Below are positions 34,834 to 48,200 of a DNA stretch of 64,000 nt, piece after piece. This DNA comes from Erodium maritimum (lineage: Eukaryota > Streptophyta > Magnoliopsida > Geraniales > Geraniaceae), in NCBI GenBank assembly GCA_963921825.1, contig OY997588.1:157419618-157483617 (forward strand). The letters run 5' to 3'. Below the pieces are notes generated by a model. It was given only the letters and a program-made list of their open reading frames with translations, ran no database searches and was not told the DNA's origin. Each line of letters opens with the position of its first letter. The first letter of the stretch is position 1. A program made the translations under genes and the position numbers.

Positions 34834-37189
34834 TTTTTTTGTATACTTGTTTGATTTTTTTTCATAATATTGGTTTTTATTGCTTCGTAGAGACGGAGTT
34901 GAGGGGTTGATTATATGGCTTGTTGGATGTAATAATTATGTTTTGTATAAAACAGATAGATGCATAGAGAGGTGGTTTATTGAATCCATAAGCTCTAAGA
35001 GCATCTACCCGACGGCCCTAACAGGTCGATCCTGGGGCGGGATTGGTTAGAAGTGGTGGCGGATTTAGCTTTTCGAGTAAAAGAACACTAAAATATGTTA
35101 ATGATAACGTGTAACGTTAAAAAATTTGAGGGAGACAAATCAGAAAACAAAAATAATTTAAAGGGTATTATGCAAAATTTTCTAAAAGGAAAAATTTGAA
35201 GGGGGCAATGCCGCCGGGACCCTCAGTTGCTCCGCCACGGGTTATTAGATCAATGGCAATAGTTGTTGGATGTCGGTCGATTGGAAGAGATCTGTTGATC
35301 TTCACGTGCGAACTGTCCAATCATCTTCACATACGAATTGTCCAATTTTTTCTACATTCAGATCAACCGCCCAATTTCATCTAAGAAATCGACCGGTCTC
35401 TCAAACCTCCTCATCTCTTTACTAACCGACCAGAGAAATAACATGAACCACTTCGTCAGATCTCCAACCAAATTTATCGGGGTTTATTAGTTGACGACTT
35501 ATTATTATGAACTATGGTAGAATCTTAACAAATCGTCTGTCTTATCGATAAAAAAACGTATCAAATTAACCAACCATGATATAAAATACTTATTTTTTTG
35601 GATATTAAACCATATGATTGTTTTTGTTGGTGTATTATGTCATAGAAGTTGGTGGGGAGAAAAATAAGAATATAATTGGGTACAAGGCAAGATTGAGGAA
35701 GAGAATAGGTAAGTGAAAGGATGGGTTGAACAAACAAACCTTCATTAGGTACACCCACTACACTTCCTATTAATCTGCCTGATAATCACAATTAATTAAG
35801 ATTTTGTTTTAATTAATATGAATTCCAAGTTGATAACAATAATATCTTAAGTAGTACAAAATTTGGTAAGGAGTTGACCAGTATGTCATGGAACACTACA
35901 TAAAATTGCTGCCTACTCTTGTTAAGATAAGAGATAAAACAACGAACATTTATTAAGAAAAGACTAGTAAATTTAATATACAAAACGATTTAATCATTAC
36001 GGTCGATATGATTATAATTTAAGGGATGCAAATCGCGTCGAAAATACTGTCGATTTGGTGAAAAAGTGACGAAATGTTAATATTATCGTTTCTTTCTCTC
36101 CGATTCTCTATCCACGGTACCAAAACCGACCCATTATAAAAGGTCTAAATTATTACATACTGATCTACAGAAATATAAAGTGGCATCTTAATTACGGGTA
36201 AATTACTTGCAAAACTATCCATCCAATCCATTCAACCCAATCATTTTTGGTGTGTCGTTTGTATATTGTGCATTTTAGATTATTTGTAAATCATGTACAT
36301 TCTTTTATTTATTCTTTATTCTTAACAGCCATGTTGTTGTTTTCCCCCACGCCTCCTTATTTCAGCGTTGTTGTATTTGAAGGGTGGTGTGTTATCGACG
36401 ACGATCCGTGACTATGTAGGTGGTCCTGCTCTTTCTCGTGCTAGCTTCCCACATCGGGAGCGAGTGCACGACCAACGACATAACTGAAAGGGCCTTTGTT
36501 GGCCCCCAAAATTAGGCAAGGTCTGTTATACAGCCTCGCCAATTCCAATGAGACATCTGCGAGAAAGCGGGACGTCGGGGAGGAGAAACGTCCCGCCCCC
36601 ATCACGATTAGTTGCAGCTGATCGTCCTCTCCATCAGTTGTTGTGCTCCATGTCCAAACCACGCACCTTATCTATATATTTCATGATTCTCTTATGAGGC
36701 TCAAGCTGCAATTAGACACCCATAGTTGGTTTCGGCTCAAGACGAGATTGGTTTCTCTGTTTTTTCGCGTTAATCTGTTTGTCTTGGTGTTTATCCTTTA
36801 TGTCAAAACCGACTATACCTCAGTTATAGTTAGAGGATCATGAACATGAGTCCTTATTGTTCCCAACAATCAGGCGAGGTTTGTTACGCACCCTTACCAG
36901 TTCCAATGTGTATCAGATGGGAAGCAGGATGCTATTGAGGAGATACATCACGTCCTAATGGAATTGAAACAAACTGATCTCAAGCATCCTCCTTTTTCTT
37001 GGGGACCTCCTCGACTACTTGGTATTCTTCATTCCAAAAAGGTCTCCACCGCGGGTCAAGCGTATTAGACAAAGCAGATCCACCCAAGTTTAACCAGTAA
37101 AAGTGATAAATACACACCCTCACGACAATAGGCTTAGACCCCCTAAATTATCACTTAGATTAACCGATTTTTTTTTAATTTTAAGGTAA
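34834..37189. other. Intergenic between GUX and WEB1-type genes
   Basis: No gene recognised. 35053-35240 looks like a diverged hAT-type MITE (GTGGTGGCGGATTT at left, GCTCCGCCACGGG at right). 36380-36850 is a GC-richer patch with frames on both strands that match nothing I know. The rest is AT-rich. Confidence 0.45.
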
Positions 37190-37330
37190 GCATTTCAGAC
37201 GTGTCCAAAACTACGTCTTACTCTTATTTGGGCCCAAACATAAGAGCTAGGTGCAACTAGATCCACATTTGGGCCCAAACATAGCCAGAGCAGGCCCAGG
37301 CCCAGGCCCAGCCCATCTTCCCTAATAAAC
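37190..37330. promoter_or_regulatory. GGCCCA-rich (site II-type) promoter cluster upstream of the WEB1-type gene
   Basis: At about 37228-37310 there are repeated GGGCCCAAAC and GGCCCAGGCCCAGGCCCAGC motifs. They lie about 300 bases before the likely leader exon (roughly 37590-37822). GGCCCA site II motifs are bound by TCP factors and are common in plant promoters. Function here is inferred. Confidence 0.5.
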
Positions 37331-38819
37331 CCAAAGTCACAGGAACAACACGTTTTAGAGTACAACACGACCTCCACGTCACCGACACTGTACCGTCCAC
37401 ATTCGATCTAAGTTGGTCGGCCCTCCTCGTCCTCGACGTGGCATTATCCATATCTCCGATGTCGTGCCCATTAACGTCGTCATCGGAGCTCCAGCTACTC
37501 AGTGCCACTGACATTGATTTCATTCGAATTACAAAAACATACCCTTTTAGATTCCTCAGCTCAATTTTCCTCCCCGAGAAAATACGGGAAAATCTGAGAA
37601 AATCCGCCATTGAAGAAGGAGAGAGACAAAGAGAGGAGCTGCACAAAACATGGGATCGAGATAAGGCTCCACTCACGTGTATGGTTCTCTGTTGATTCTC
37701 TCTTCCTTTTTGCTAATTTTGAATCTCTTCTATTTCTCTCTTTTTTTTCCTTTTTTTGGTTTTGTCTCTTTAATTTTCAATTTTGATTTGGTTTCTTCAA
37801 TTTCTCTTCTGGGTTTATTAGGGTATGTCTTCTCCTCTCTTCTCTCTATTTCCTCAATAATTCTCATTGCTGGTTTGGTTTTTGGATTGTTTTTGTTTGT
37901 GTTTTTGTTGTTTTCATGAAATGTGTGTTCATTGATACCTATGTATGTTTGTATATTGTTTGGGTGTTGTTGATAGTGGAGAGGAAATTATAGAACTCGG
38001 GTTATGAAACCCGACTCACTTAAAAACTCGAACTGATAGGTATAAATCTAAAAAAATGGTTTTCATCGAGTTGCTTTTGATGATGTAGATTTTGTTTGGG
38101 CATTGTTGATTCTTTAACTCAGGTTGTAAAATTCCATTAAAAATCTCGAATCGATAAGTTGAGACACCGATATCTTTAAAGTATTTTTAATGTGTTCGGA
38201 TAGGTCTAGATTGATTTTTCAGTCTAGAAAAACTCGAACTGATATGTATACACCTCACGAAATGGTTTTCATTGAACTTGCTTTAATCGAGTTGCTTAGA
38301 TTTTGTTTGGATATTGTTGATAGTGGAGAGGGAATTATGTGACTTGGGTTGTAAACTTCCGTTTAAAAACTCGAATTGATAAATTGAAACACCAAATAAT
38401 ATTATATGTACGAATAGGTCTAGATTGATTTTTCCGTCTAGAAAAACGTAAAGTTTGGGTGATTTGTTAGGTGAAACGGGCGAAAACATCAATCGGGATA
38501 ATGGTTTCATCGTATGGACTAATCATCAACGGAATAATGAAATGTTACATCGAATATTTTGAAAAATAACTAGATGTTTTGAAAGAAAAATCGAAATAAA
38601 CAATTGTTTTCAGATGATAAAACCAGCCTTAGTCTAAAAGTCTACTAGTGCATGTTTATGAGTTTGTGAAATAGCCGTTGTAGATAACAATAAAGTTACA
38701 TACATGGATTCACGAAAAAATGATTCAAATTATGATATCATGTTAAAACCCGATTCACTTAACATCCCGAACAAATCAAAACCCATTTCCAATTCAATGT
38801 TTTTTTTTACAGTGTAACT

Positions 38820-41645
38820 ATGGAAGACCCTGAAACTCCTGATTCGAAGCGTTCATCCTCCCAAGACAAAGATGAACCCGACATGTCGTCTTCAGAATCC
38901 TCAGAGGAGCTCGATTTTCAGCCTCCTCCAGAACCGTCTTCGTCCTCTACCATTAAAGCTAATGGTGAAGCTCCAAGGAGAATTGCAGTTCGGACGGATC
39001 AGGAAGGCCCTTCGAAGCTCGATGATTCGGGCAAGAGCTTCATCGACACTCGAGCTCCAATTGCGTCTGTGAAGCAAGCTGCTTCCAAGTTTGGGGGAAT
39101 CACTGACTGGAAAGCTCATAAAATCAAGACTGTAGAGGTAATGTAGTTACAGTTATAGTTACTTTGTGTCTTTGAATTGGTATTTTGTTGCATTTCAGGT
39201 CGGTTTCTTTTGAAATGTCGATTTTACCCTTCAAGATTTAAGTCTAAAATTTTGAAAGCCAAAAATTAATTATTAATCAATCTTAAGCCGATTACTGAAC
39301 ATGATTACATTTTTCATAAAATCGAGACTGCAGAGGTAATGTAGTTACAGTTATTGCTACTTGTGTCCGTGAATTGGTATTTTGTTGCACTTCATGTCGG
39401 TTTCTTTTGAAATGACGATTTTACCCTTCAAGGTTAAGTTTAGAATTTTGTATTAAGTTTGTTAATCGTTTTGGAATTGGTTAGTGCACCAAAAAGGAAC
39501 GATTGTGACAGTAAAATTTGATAACCGGTAATTTCGAATTTGTTACAAAATCATTTACAAGCAACCGAATAATCAAACACTTTAGAAATTGTGGATCTCT
39601 TGTTTACATAATCAAGGGTAAAATCGTCATTTTGGAATAACTCGGACACAAAGTGCAACAAAAACTAACTCGAAACCACAACACGCAACGATTTAAAGAT
39701 AAGGATACCAGCCTACAGAAAAACCTCGATAATACATAACATTTCTTCGCAATTATCATACATAAGTATGATCTACTAACCTCGAACTCGTTTCCTGTTT
39801 CTCCAGCGACGCAGGCACATAGAGCACGAGCTCGAGAAGACGCAGGACGAGATCCCCCAGTACAAAAAACGATCAGAGGAAGCCGAGGAAACGAAACAAC
39901 GAGTACAAAAAGAGCTAGACACCTGCAAGAGGCTCATAGAGGAGCTCAAACTCAACTTAGAACGCGCCCAAACAGAGGAACAACAAGCCAATCAGGACTC
40001 GGAGCTGGCCAAGCTCCGAGTCCAAGAGATGGAGCAGGGCATTGCAGACGAAGCCAGCGTCGCTGCCAAGACTCAGCTCGAGGTTGTGAGGGCCCGACAC
40101 GAAACTGCAGTCTCGGATCTCAACAATGTCAAGACTGAAATGGAGGTGTTGAGGAAAGAATTGGATTCGTTGACGATAGAGAGAGATGAAGCTATCAGAA
40201 AGGCGGAGGAGGCGGGTTTTGCTTGTAAAGAAGTGGAGAAGACCGTCGAGGACCTCACGATCGAGCTCATCACGACGAAAGAGTCTCTGGAGTCTGCACA
40301 ATCGGCTCACCTCGAGGCAGAGGAGCTCCGCCTCAACGCGGAGATGGCGAAAGAGCAGGATTCGAATTACTGGGAGAAGGAGCTCAAGCAAGCTGAGATG
40401 GAGCTGAAGAAGATGCGTCAACAAGTCTCTTCGTCGAAAGATCTCAGATTAAAACTCGACACAGCTTCAACATTGTTGGTAGATTTGAAATCAGAGCTCG
40501 GAGCTTACATGGAATCGAAATTGAAGCAAGAAACAGAGCTTTCAATTGGGGGAATTCAGGTTTCTGAGCTCAAAACCAACTCAGAGATCTTAGCGGCCGT
40601 AGCTTCAGCTAAGAAGGAGCTAGAGGAGGTGAAGAACAATATCGAGAAGGCCATGGCGGAGACTGATACATTGAAATCAGCTTCTTCTTCGTTACAAGAA
40701 GAGCTCGATCGCGAGAGGATGAGTTTAAACACGATGAAGAACAGAGAAAAGGAAGCGATTGTAACTGTCTCGGCTCTGGAAGCTGAATTGGAGAGGACGA
40801 GATCTGACATAAATGTGATACAATTGAAGGAGAAGGAGATCAGGGAGAAGACCTTGGACATGCCAATGCAGCTCCAGCAGGCTGCTGAAGAATCAGAGGT
40901 AGCGAAAAAGCGAGTCCAGGAGGCCCGGGAGGAGCTGAAGACGGCTAAAGAAGAGATGGATCGGGAGAAGGCAGGAGCTGGCTCGGTGGAGACGAGGCTC
41001 CTGGCGACCCAGAAGGAGATAGAGGCCGCCAGGGCCTCGGAGAAGCTGGCATTGGCGGTGGTGAAGGCTTTGCAAGAGAGTGAATCGGCCAGGATCACGA
41101 GCAGTGAGAGTAACTCCCCCTCGGGGATTACCCTTTCGTTGGAGGAGTATTACGAGCTCAGCAGGCGAGCGCAGGAGGCGGAGGAGCAAGCCAATGCGAG
41201 GGTGGATTCTGCAATGTCTCAGATCGAGGTGGCTAAGGAGGCTGAGGCTCGAACGGTGGAGAAGCTAGAGGAGGTGAAAAAGGCCCTAGCGTTGAGGAAG
41301 GAGGCGCTTAAGGCGGCCCAAGAGAAGGCGGAGATGGCCCGGGAGAGGAAATTAGGGGTGGAGCAGGAGCTCAGGAAGTGGAGGTCGGAGCACGAACAGA
41401 AGAGGAATGGTGGGGATGATCCCCAGGAAAGTCCCCGGAGGAGCTTGGAGGATGACCAGGATTCAGATGAGGACGACGAGCTAGGTGGGAACGACGAGAG
41501 CCCGAACAAAAATGATAATCAGAACGGGACATCCCTAATTGGGAAGGCCGGGAAAAAGAAGAAGAAGAAAAAGAAGTCGTTTTTGCCTAAGATTTTCATG
41601 TTCTTGGGGAACAAGAAAAAGGAGAAACCCGGAAATGATAAGTGA
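38820..41645 (+). CDS. WEB1/DUF827-type coiled-coil protein
   Basis: Two coding exons, 38820-39137 and 39807-41645, joined in phase; 718 residues. The leader is probably also split: donor GG|GTATGT after 37822, acceptor TTTTTTACAG at 38812. The N-terminus is acidic and Ser-rich. The family signature [18 protein letters not shown], followed by [13 protein letters not shown], closes exon 1. Exon 2 is almost all heptad-type coiled coil rich in Glu, Lys, Leu and Ala to about residue 650, then an acidic stretch and a Lys-rich tail with [19 protein letters not shown]. Family knowledge: WEB1 with PMI2 controls chloroplast photorelocation speed in blue light, probably through cp-actin. Which WEB paralogue this is cannot be told from sequence alone. 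Confidence 0.88.
39113..39510. repeat. 198-bp direct duplication spanning the exon 1/intron boundary
   Basis: The segment from TCATAAAATCAAGACTGTAG through the donor AG|GTAATG recurs 198 bases later as TCATAAAATCGAGACTGCAG with AG|GTAATG. The sequence after each donor (GTAGTTACAGTTAT..., TGGTATTTTGTTGCA) also matches. Copy 2 is intronic. Between the copies, and again at 39600-39670 in inverse, are words resembling family-A MITE arms. Confidence 0.85.
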
Positions 41646-41954
41646 AAATTGTACAAGTTTGTAGAGGAATTGTGAATCAACATTGTATCGAAGTGTACAT
41701 TTTCTCGGGAAAATCCCAATAACACACTCCTTTTCTACCTTTATTTACACAAACTAACGGTAAATGTCATCGGTATGAAACATCACATTGTTTTTTTGTG
41801 TATAAATGAAAGATGAGTGTATGTTTTTGCAAACATACAGCCTTTACCGTTTATTCGTCGATGAAATTGGTACTTATTTATTTCAAATTACAAGCATTTG
41901 AGGAGTTCTACACTTAACATTTGAGAAGTTGTACATATGTAATAATTCCGAGCT

Positions 41955-43748
41955 TCACATCTTCGAAGGCTTCGGGAATATGTCGGGTGTGAACTTCTGA
42001 GCCGCGCTCAAACTTCCCTTTACCTTCATCGCACCCCTGAAATTGTTAAAGACGGATAATTTAGATCGAATTCAAAGTAAAATTTAATATAAATATCGGT
42101 TTTTGCTCATATAAACGCGTGTTTTGAATCTTCGATCGATCATAGAAAGAAAATTGCAAAACAAGTATAAATGGGCATAGATTACGAGGAGAAAACGAAA
42201 ACAACATCCTCGTAACAGATTATAAATTATCGGGTTTTAATCCCGTTATTTCGCGATCTCAGATTTGTTTAACTTTATTGTAACAAAGAAAATAGTGAAC
42301 CCAACCTCATGAAGGCGATTTGAGGGTTCATCTTCCCGGTTGCGACCTTGAGAAAATCCTCATCCGTGAAGGAAAATGTGGCATCGGGTTTTCCTCCCTC
42401 GCACTCCCCTATGATTCGTCAAACATACGTTAGAATTCGATATCAATATTGATCAATTAGTGAATACATTTTTATTTCTACTTTAAGGGGCATTTTCTAT
42501 TAAAAACTCGAATATGTAACACAAACTAAGAGTTTATTTTGGATCATTAGATTAGCTGACTAATATGATTCGTCCATTAAACTTCATTTAACGGCCCAAA
42601 TGAGTTCATTCTACTAAACATTTTCATTTAGAGTATGTACAACACAAGGGTTCGGGTTAGGGGCTCGGGTGTCAAATCAGCAAAATAATGGTTCTTATTC
42701 CCTTAAATTAAGTGTGTTCCAGAGTGGTGAAAAGATCAATCATATTTAGTTTAAATCAAATTTTATGTATTAAAAAAACAGGAGACCATGTGTCGCAGTG
42801 TGAGTGGTTGGCGCGTGACCCGCAAACCGGAATAGCGGTTCGCGGGCTGCGACCACGACCCGCTAAATAACGGGTCACGGTTCGTGCGTTATACATGCTC
42901 TTAACACTGGAAAACCACACTAAAATACAAGTGAAGTATATAAAACACATTTTTTAATGTTTTAACTTGTCTAAAAGTTCGAACCGATAGAAGCGTTGTT
43001 ATAACGATAGAATAGAAGATAAGAGACGCTAACCTTTTTTCACCTCCCCTTTCTTCAAATCCACAACATAACTCACCTCCTCAAACCCAAGTTTCTATAT
43101 AAAAAAATATCAAATCAGACCCAAGAACACACAATTAAGTACCAATAAAAAAATAATAAAAATAAAACGGTTAAATATGAACATTACACTACCCAACGTT
43201 CCAAAATGAAAATGCACTACCTTAAATATTGGTTACACGATTCTGTTAGTAAAATGGCCGAAATTTTCAATTCCGTTAGTCATATGACCTCAATTATCAT
43301 ATAATGGATAATAAAATGTCGTTTTCCCTTAATTATTTGACCTCTATACATTTTATAAGGAACATTATTATTGTACCCTCGTTATTGTTTCTTATAAAAT
43401 GTATAAAGGTTAAATACTAAAAGGGTAAAACGTCTTTTTACCATTCATTTGATAACATTTGAGGGGTCATGACTAGCGGATTGGAATATTCCGTCTATTT
43501 TTACCAACAAAATCACGTCACGTGATCAATACTTAAAGTAGTTATTTGTCATTTTGTAATGTTAGATAATGAAGTAAGTTTCGATATTTAACCCAAAATA
43601 AAAATAAAACACAAATACATACCTTGGGGGCGATGTTGATCTGATAAACGAGACCGATTTTGTTAACGATCTCTTCGCCGGCGTCGGAGGAAAGGTGGAG
43701 CTTCATCAGCTCCAATAAGGCGTCGGACTTGAGCTGAGTTGCTGCCAT
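41955..43748 (-). CDS. SCP2: Sterol carrier protein 2 (SCP-2)
   Basis: Four exons on the minus strand: 43623-43748, 43034-43094, 42306-42408 and 41955-42036; all phases fit and give 123 residues, the standard plant SCP2 length. Conserved blocks include GLVYQINIAPK, FEEVSYVVDLKKGEVKKG, DATFSFTDEDFLKVATGKMNPQ and GAMKVKGSLSAAQKF. SCP-2 folds bind and move fatty acids, acyl-CoA or sterols between membranes. The C-terminal tripeptide is SKM, a recognised variant of the PTS1 peroxisomal signal (many plant SCP2s end SKL), so import into peroxisomes is expected. Intron 1 holds a family-C foldback and intron 2 a Harbinger-like MITE. Confidence 0.93.
42631..42900. mobile_element. Harbinger-like MITE in SCP2 intron 2
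   Basis: A 270-bp element with ends GAGTATGTACAAC and GTTATACATGCTC (inverse GAGCATGTATAAC), flanked by TTA at 42628-42630 and 42901-42903. The interior has paired GGTTCG/CGAACC-type arms. Confidence 0.75.
43168..43594. mobile_element. Foldback MITE (family C) in SCP2 intron 1
   Basis: A 427-bp palindrome, ends CGGTTAAATATGAACATTAC and CGATATTTAACCC. Flanks AAAATAAAA at 43159-43167 and 43595-43603 are identical, but low-complexity. Interior words ACCTTAAATATTGG and CCAACAAAATCACGT are mirrored. Confidence 0.8.
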
Positions 43749-44029
43749 GATCTCTGTCCGTGAAACGGGTACGGTGGCGGAGACTAAAATGCGCGGGTGC
43801 GTAAGGGAGAGGCGTACTATACGAGGTTACGCATGGGTTTTAAGTAGGGTGGGTTTGGAGAGGACATAGCATTAAATGGAGAGACAGAGCAGAGGATCAA
43901 ATTAGTATGGGACACACGAGTGGCACGTTCCTAACTACCTAATTTCTCGGTAGTTTAGATTGGGCCCCACTATCTTTTCGGAGTTTCTTATGAAAATTGA
44001 ATTATTAATCTAAAAATTCAGATTAAATT

Positions 44030-44409
44030 GTTGGTTATTATCGGTACCACCAAGCCTCGGTTCGGTATCCCTCTACCAATCTGGTGCCCAACATTCCCGT
44101 GTTTTGGAGCCTTACCTCTATCATTCAAAGAGGACGGCGCACGCTGACACCCAGGGGGAATATATAGTCCATCACTGCAACCTCGTACAAGGAGTCTGCT
44201 CGGCCCTTGACACCCAGTCTGACGAAGCTGTATCGGTTTCCGCACAGGATGTTGTCGCAGTACAAATCTCCAAACGACCCCAGATCCACAAAAAGCGCTT
44301 TTACATTATGTCATGTTGCTTTATCAATTTCATTTCCAGTATTTCTGCTTTCGAACTATTGTATGTTTGGGTTTGAATTAATATAAGCTCGTATTTCTAA
44401 AAAAAAAAC
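44030..44409 (+). mobile_element. LINE 3' fragment
   Basis: GC-richer sequence leading to a T-rich tail and TTAATATAAGCTCGTATTTC followed by ten or more A residues. The end resembles the LINE tails at 28160 and 29515. The left border is approximate. Confidence 0.5.
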
Positions 44410-44660
44410 ATTTTCTATAGTATTTTTGTCTCAATAAATGAAATGGACAAGGAGTGTATTGAGTTTAACTTTCTATCGGATGTATAAGTGAAAACAAAGG
44501 TTATTACGTGTCCGTTTGACTTATTGACCACTCGACAGGTATAGTTTGTACTCAACCCTAAAAACAAACAAATAAAAAGGACAATTATCAAAATTAGAAT
44601 GTATATCTACTAATTTGAATGATTTTTTATAATTATCATACAATGTACTTGCAATTATTA

Positions 44661-44955
44661 GGAATAATTGCAACAAAAAATGAGGCATCAACTTTTTGTA
44701 ATGATAATGGTATGCGTCGTGATTTTGTTGTTTTGTGTAAACTTATTTTAAATTAATGATTTTACTCTTAAAATTTTAAATTTAAAAAAAATCTTGAATT
44801 TTCATCCCCTTGAAAAAAATACCAAAATTTTGTTGTTTATCTTTAGATTTCAAATTCCAAGAATAAAGTCATCATTTAAAAAAAAATTATACAAAGTGCG
44901 ACAAAAAAAGAAGTTGAATACACTTCAGTGCAAATTGCAATTATCATGGAAAAAG
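44661..44955. mobile_element. Diverged family-A MITE
   Basis: The words GGAATAATTGCAACAAAAA, TTTTGTTGTTTTGTGTAAAC and ACAAAGTGCGACAAAAA follow the family-A order, but both ends are eroded and no target duplication is seen. Confidence 0.5.
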
Positions 44956-45234
44956 TTGCAGAAAACTAAAAATCTCAAATTTTTGTAATTAATTGCTATT
45001 CGAAATCTGTATGTGAACTTATGTAAGAAATATTACTAAATAGTTTAAATGTGGTATATAACTATTAAAAGAATAGATGTATGAGATTCTAAGGCTATAT
45101 ATAGAATACAATTTGCTCCAAGTGACAACTCAAAACAGAGGAGCACAAGAAAATGGAACCACAGATTCAATTACATGTTCAAAATGTACTAGGAAGTTAA
45201 AACACAACAGTATGGTTAAACCAGAGACTGGTTC

Positions 45235-48200
45235 TCAAGTCCTTTGTCCATAAGAGTTTTCGTGCACTCGCACCCCCGGTCCATATATTAACTTGCAGCG
45301 GTCGCTGAACGAGCCTATCATTTGAGACGCGACCTCCTTGAAGAACATGGACGCCACCTGCAAGGAAGTTAACATATATATACGCTTTAGAATCGAGTAT
45401 GCAAAGTGGACCTGGTTTGACTAAGTTTTGATTAAGTTGATAAAGTTTCACCGAGTTTTGACTGATTTCCACCTATCGAACTCGGTGGTTAGGTTTCACC
45501 TCGTTCTAGGGGTGATATCGGGATTTTTAGGACACGGGGTAAGATGTAGAAAGTCAAGCACTAAAACTTGAATACCAGTAGGGATAATTGCAAAAAGAAA
45601 ATGCTTTGAAATTGTCTTTTAGTTGCACTTTGTATTAAAAAATCAAAATGACGTTTTTACTTCTAGAAATTTAAATATAATAAATAATAATTAAAGAACA
45701 AAAAATACAAATTTTTATATCCTTCAAAAAATTTTACTCTTAGTACGGTACAAAGATGAAGAAAATTAAAGGATATGAAAATTTTGATTTTTTGTTGTTT
45801 ACTTATTATTTTTTAAAATCTAAATTCTAAGGGTAAAATCATCATTTGTATTCAAATTGCAACAAGAAGACAAGTCCATGGTACTTTTTGCAATTATTAA
45901 AAAAAAATGTAAGTTGCAAAAAATGAAGACCGCATGATACTTTTTCGCAATTTTCCCTACATAGTATTAGCAAATAGTCAAATGAGACGCTTGCTTGGAG
46001 AATACTAAGTTATCTAACCTTGGGAAATAAAGTAAAAAAAACTCAGAAAAATAACAATGTAAAATTCATAAGTATGAGCACTAACAAAAATGACTATTAC
46101 GGTGTCAATTACTACCTGTCGGTAAAGTGGTGACTGGAACTTAAAATCCACCAAGAAATAAAGATTGCAAGTTCCTGGAGTTGGTCCCGGGTTGAATTCC
46201 CAAACGTTAATCAAATGGTCAAAAAGTGAACTTTGTGACGCCGTTGTCTAAGGAAAAAAAAGAAGCTCGAATATAAGATCAACAGTGACAGAGAAAAATC
46301 ACTTGCTTATGAAAGCAATAAGATATAGAATCATAGTCATGCCCAAACAATAAGTTAACACAAGAAGTAACAAGGTAATACAAACCAAAACTCGCTTGTT
46401 CAACTAGTCAAGCACTTGAATTCGGGTCATTGGAACCAGGGTTCAAGTCCTGGCAGTGTGTAGCCCTCTTCTATGATAATTGTAAAAAGGTACCTTGAGC
46501 CTGTCTTTTTGTAGCAATTTGTATACAAAGAATGCTTTTACCATTACAATTTAGATTTTAAAAATAACAAGTAAAAAACAAAAAAAATCCAAATTTTCAC
46601 ATCCCTTAATTTTCTTCCTCTTTGTGCCGTACAAAGAGTAAGGAATTTAAGGGAAACAAAAATTAGGATTTTTTTGTTCTTTAATTATTATTTTAAATTT
46701 TTTTAATTTCCATGACAAAAATCGTCATTTTGAAATAAATTTATACAAAGTGCAACAAAAAGACAAGTTTATGACACTTTTTTCCAATTATCAAAGAAGA
46801 GGGCCACAGTTGCAAAAAGAGAATACCTCAGGGTACTTTTTTGCAATCATTCCTCCATAAAAAGGTTCCCATTGAAATTTGGTCCTCATATGCCCAAATA
46901 CACAAATAAATCACCTAAATAGTTTTAATTCCTTCCGTAAATGCACACAATCGTAGAACTTATGAAAGTTAAATGATCTGCTATCAAAACTCCTAAAAAC
47001 AAGCCAGTGGAAAGGAACTGACCTTTATAAACTTTGGCCTCTCCAGCTCTACATGGGAAACATAGCTCTCTACAAGGAATTTAAAACCAATCTCTAGCTC
47101 AGCATCAAATGACCCATCTGGGTGTTGTTTAATTATCTCAGACCGCTGACACCAGGGTACAAATCCATGATACAAGTCAACGGCAGCAACAACATCGAAT
47201 AGCTGCTCTGGAGAATACCTAACAACCAAGAACCGTATCACCTCAAAACTCTTTGGCATAAAGGAAATGGATAATTGCAAAAAAGTACCCTGAGGTATTC
47301 ACTTTTTTGCAATTTGTATCCCTCTTTGATAATTGCAAAAAAATCCCAAGAACTTGTCTTTTTTGTTGCACTTTATATAAATTTTCCTCAAAATCACGAT
47401 TTTTCTCTTGGAAATTTAAATAATAATAATTGAAGAACAAATTATCCAAAATTTCATATCCCTTAAATCTCTTACTCTTTGTACGGTACAACGAGGAAGA
47501 AAATTAAGGGATGTGAAAATTTGGGTTTCTTTGTTTTTTACTTGTTATTTTGCAAGGGTAAAATCATCATTTTTATAACCACTGCAACAAAAGACAAAGA
47601 ACAGTGCTACAAGCTGCAAAAAAATGAATACCCAGGGTACTTTTTGCAATTATCCCTAAAGGAAATGGAAGACGAATATGGAATCCTAAATTAAACAGCT
47701 AGCTTCCACTCCATTTGTTCTTTGCATTGCATGTATTGGATGGTATATAATGATCTAGTGAACTAGCCACTCCCAAATTCTCCAATAGTCCAAACTAAAC
47801 CACAAAACTTAGGAGCAAGAAAGGCAATGGCTTGGAAATGAAATGGATATGGCATGACTCACAGGTCTCTGTCCATTCTATTCCTAACCAATCCAGAAAC
47901 TATATGATCTTAAAATTCAGGCATTTGAAATAGAGGAAACGGTATTTACACCCCTCGACTACCTTTGATTCTCAAAAACACCCCCTAATGGTGACAGGTT
48001 ATCAGTAACACAATGTACCTTTCGCTATTAATCAAAAACCCACGGCTTCACACTGAATAGGTGATGGTTTTACCGCAACATTGTCACCTTTCTCATTTAT
48101 CAATGGCTTTTCGGAACAAAATGAACGGAATCCGTGTTTTTTTGATGAATAACAAAGGTAACAGTATTGATATCCCTTGATTTTTACCGTGTATTTAAGA

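Larger units (their letters stand above)
43749..45234. other. Intergenic between SCP2 and COQ10 genes
   Basis: The SCP2 5' flank, a LINE 3' end (about 44030-44409), and a diverged family-A element (about 44661-44955). No gene recognised. Confidence 0.5.

Noticed and set aside
40556-41098. 180-codon minus-strand open frame rich in Ser and Phe
   Set aside because: Antisense to the WEB1-type coiled coil; its composition is the mirror of Glu/Lys codons.
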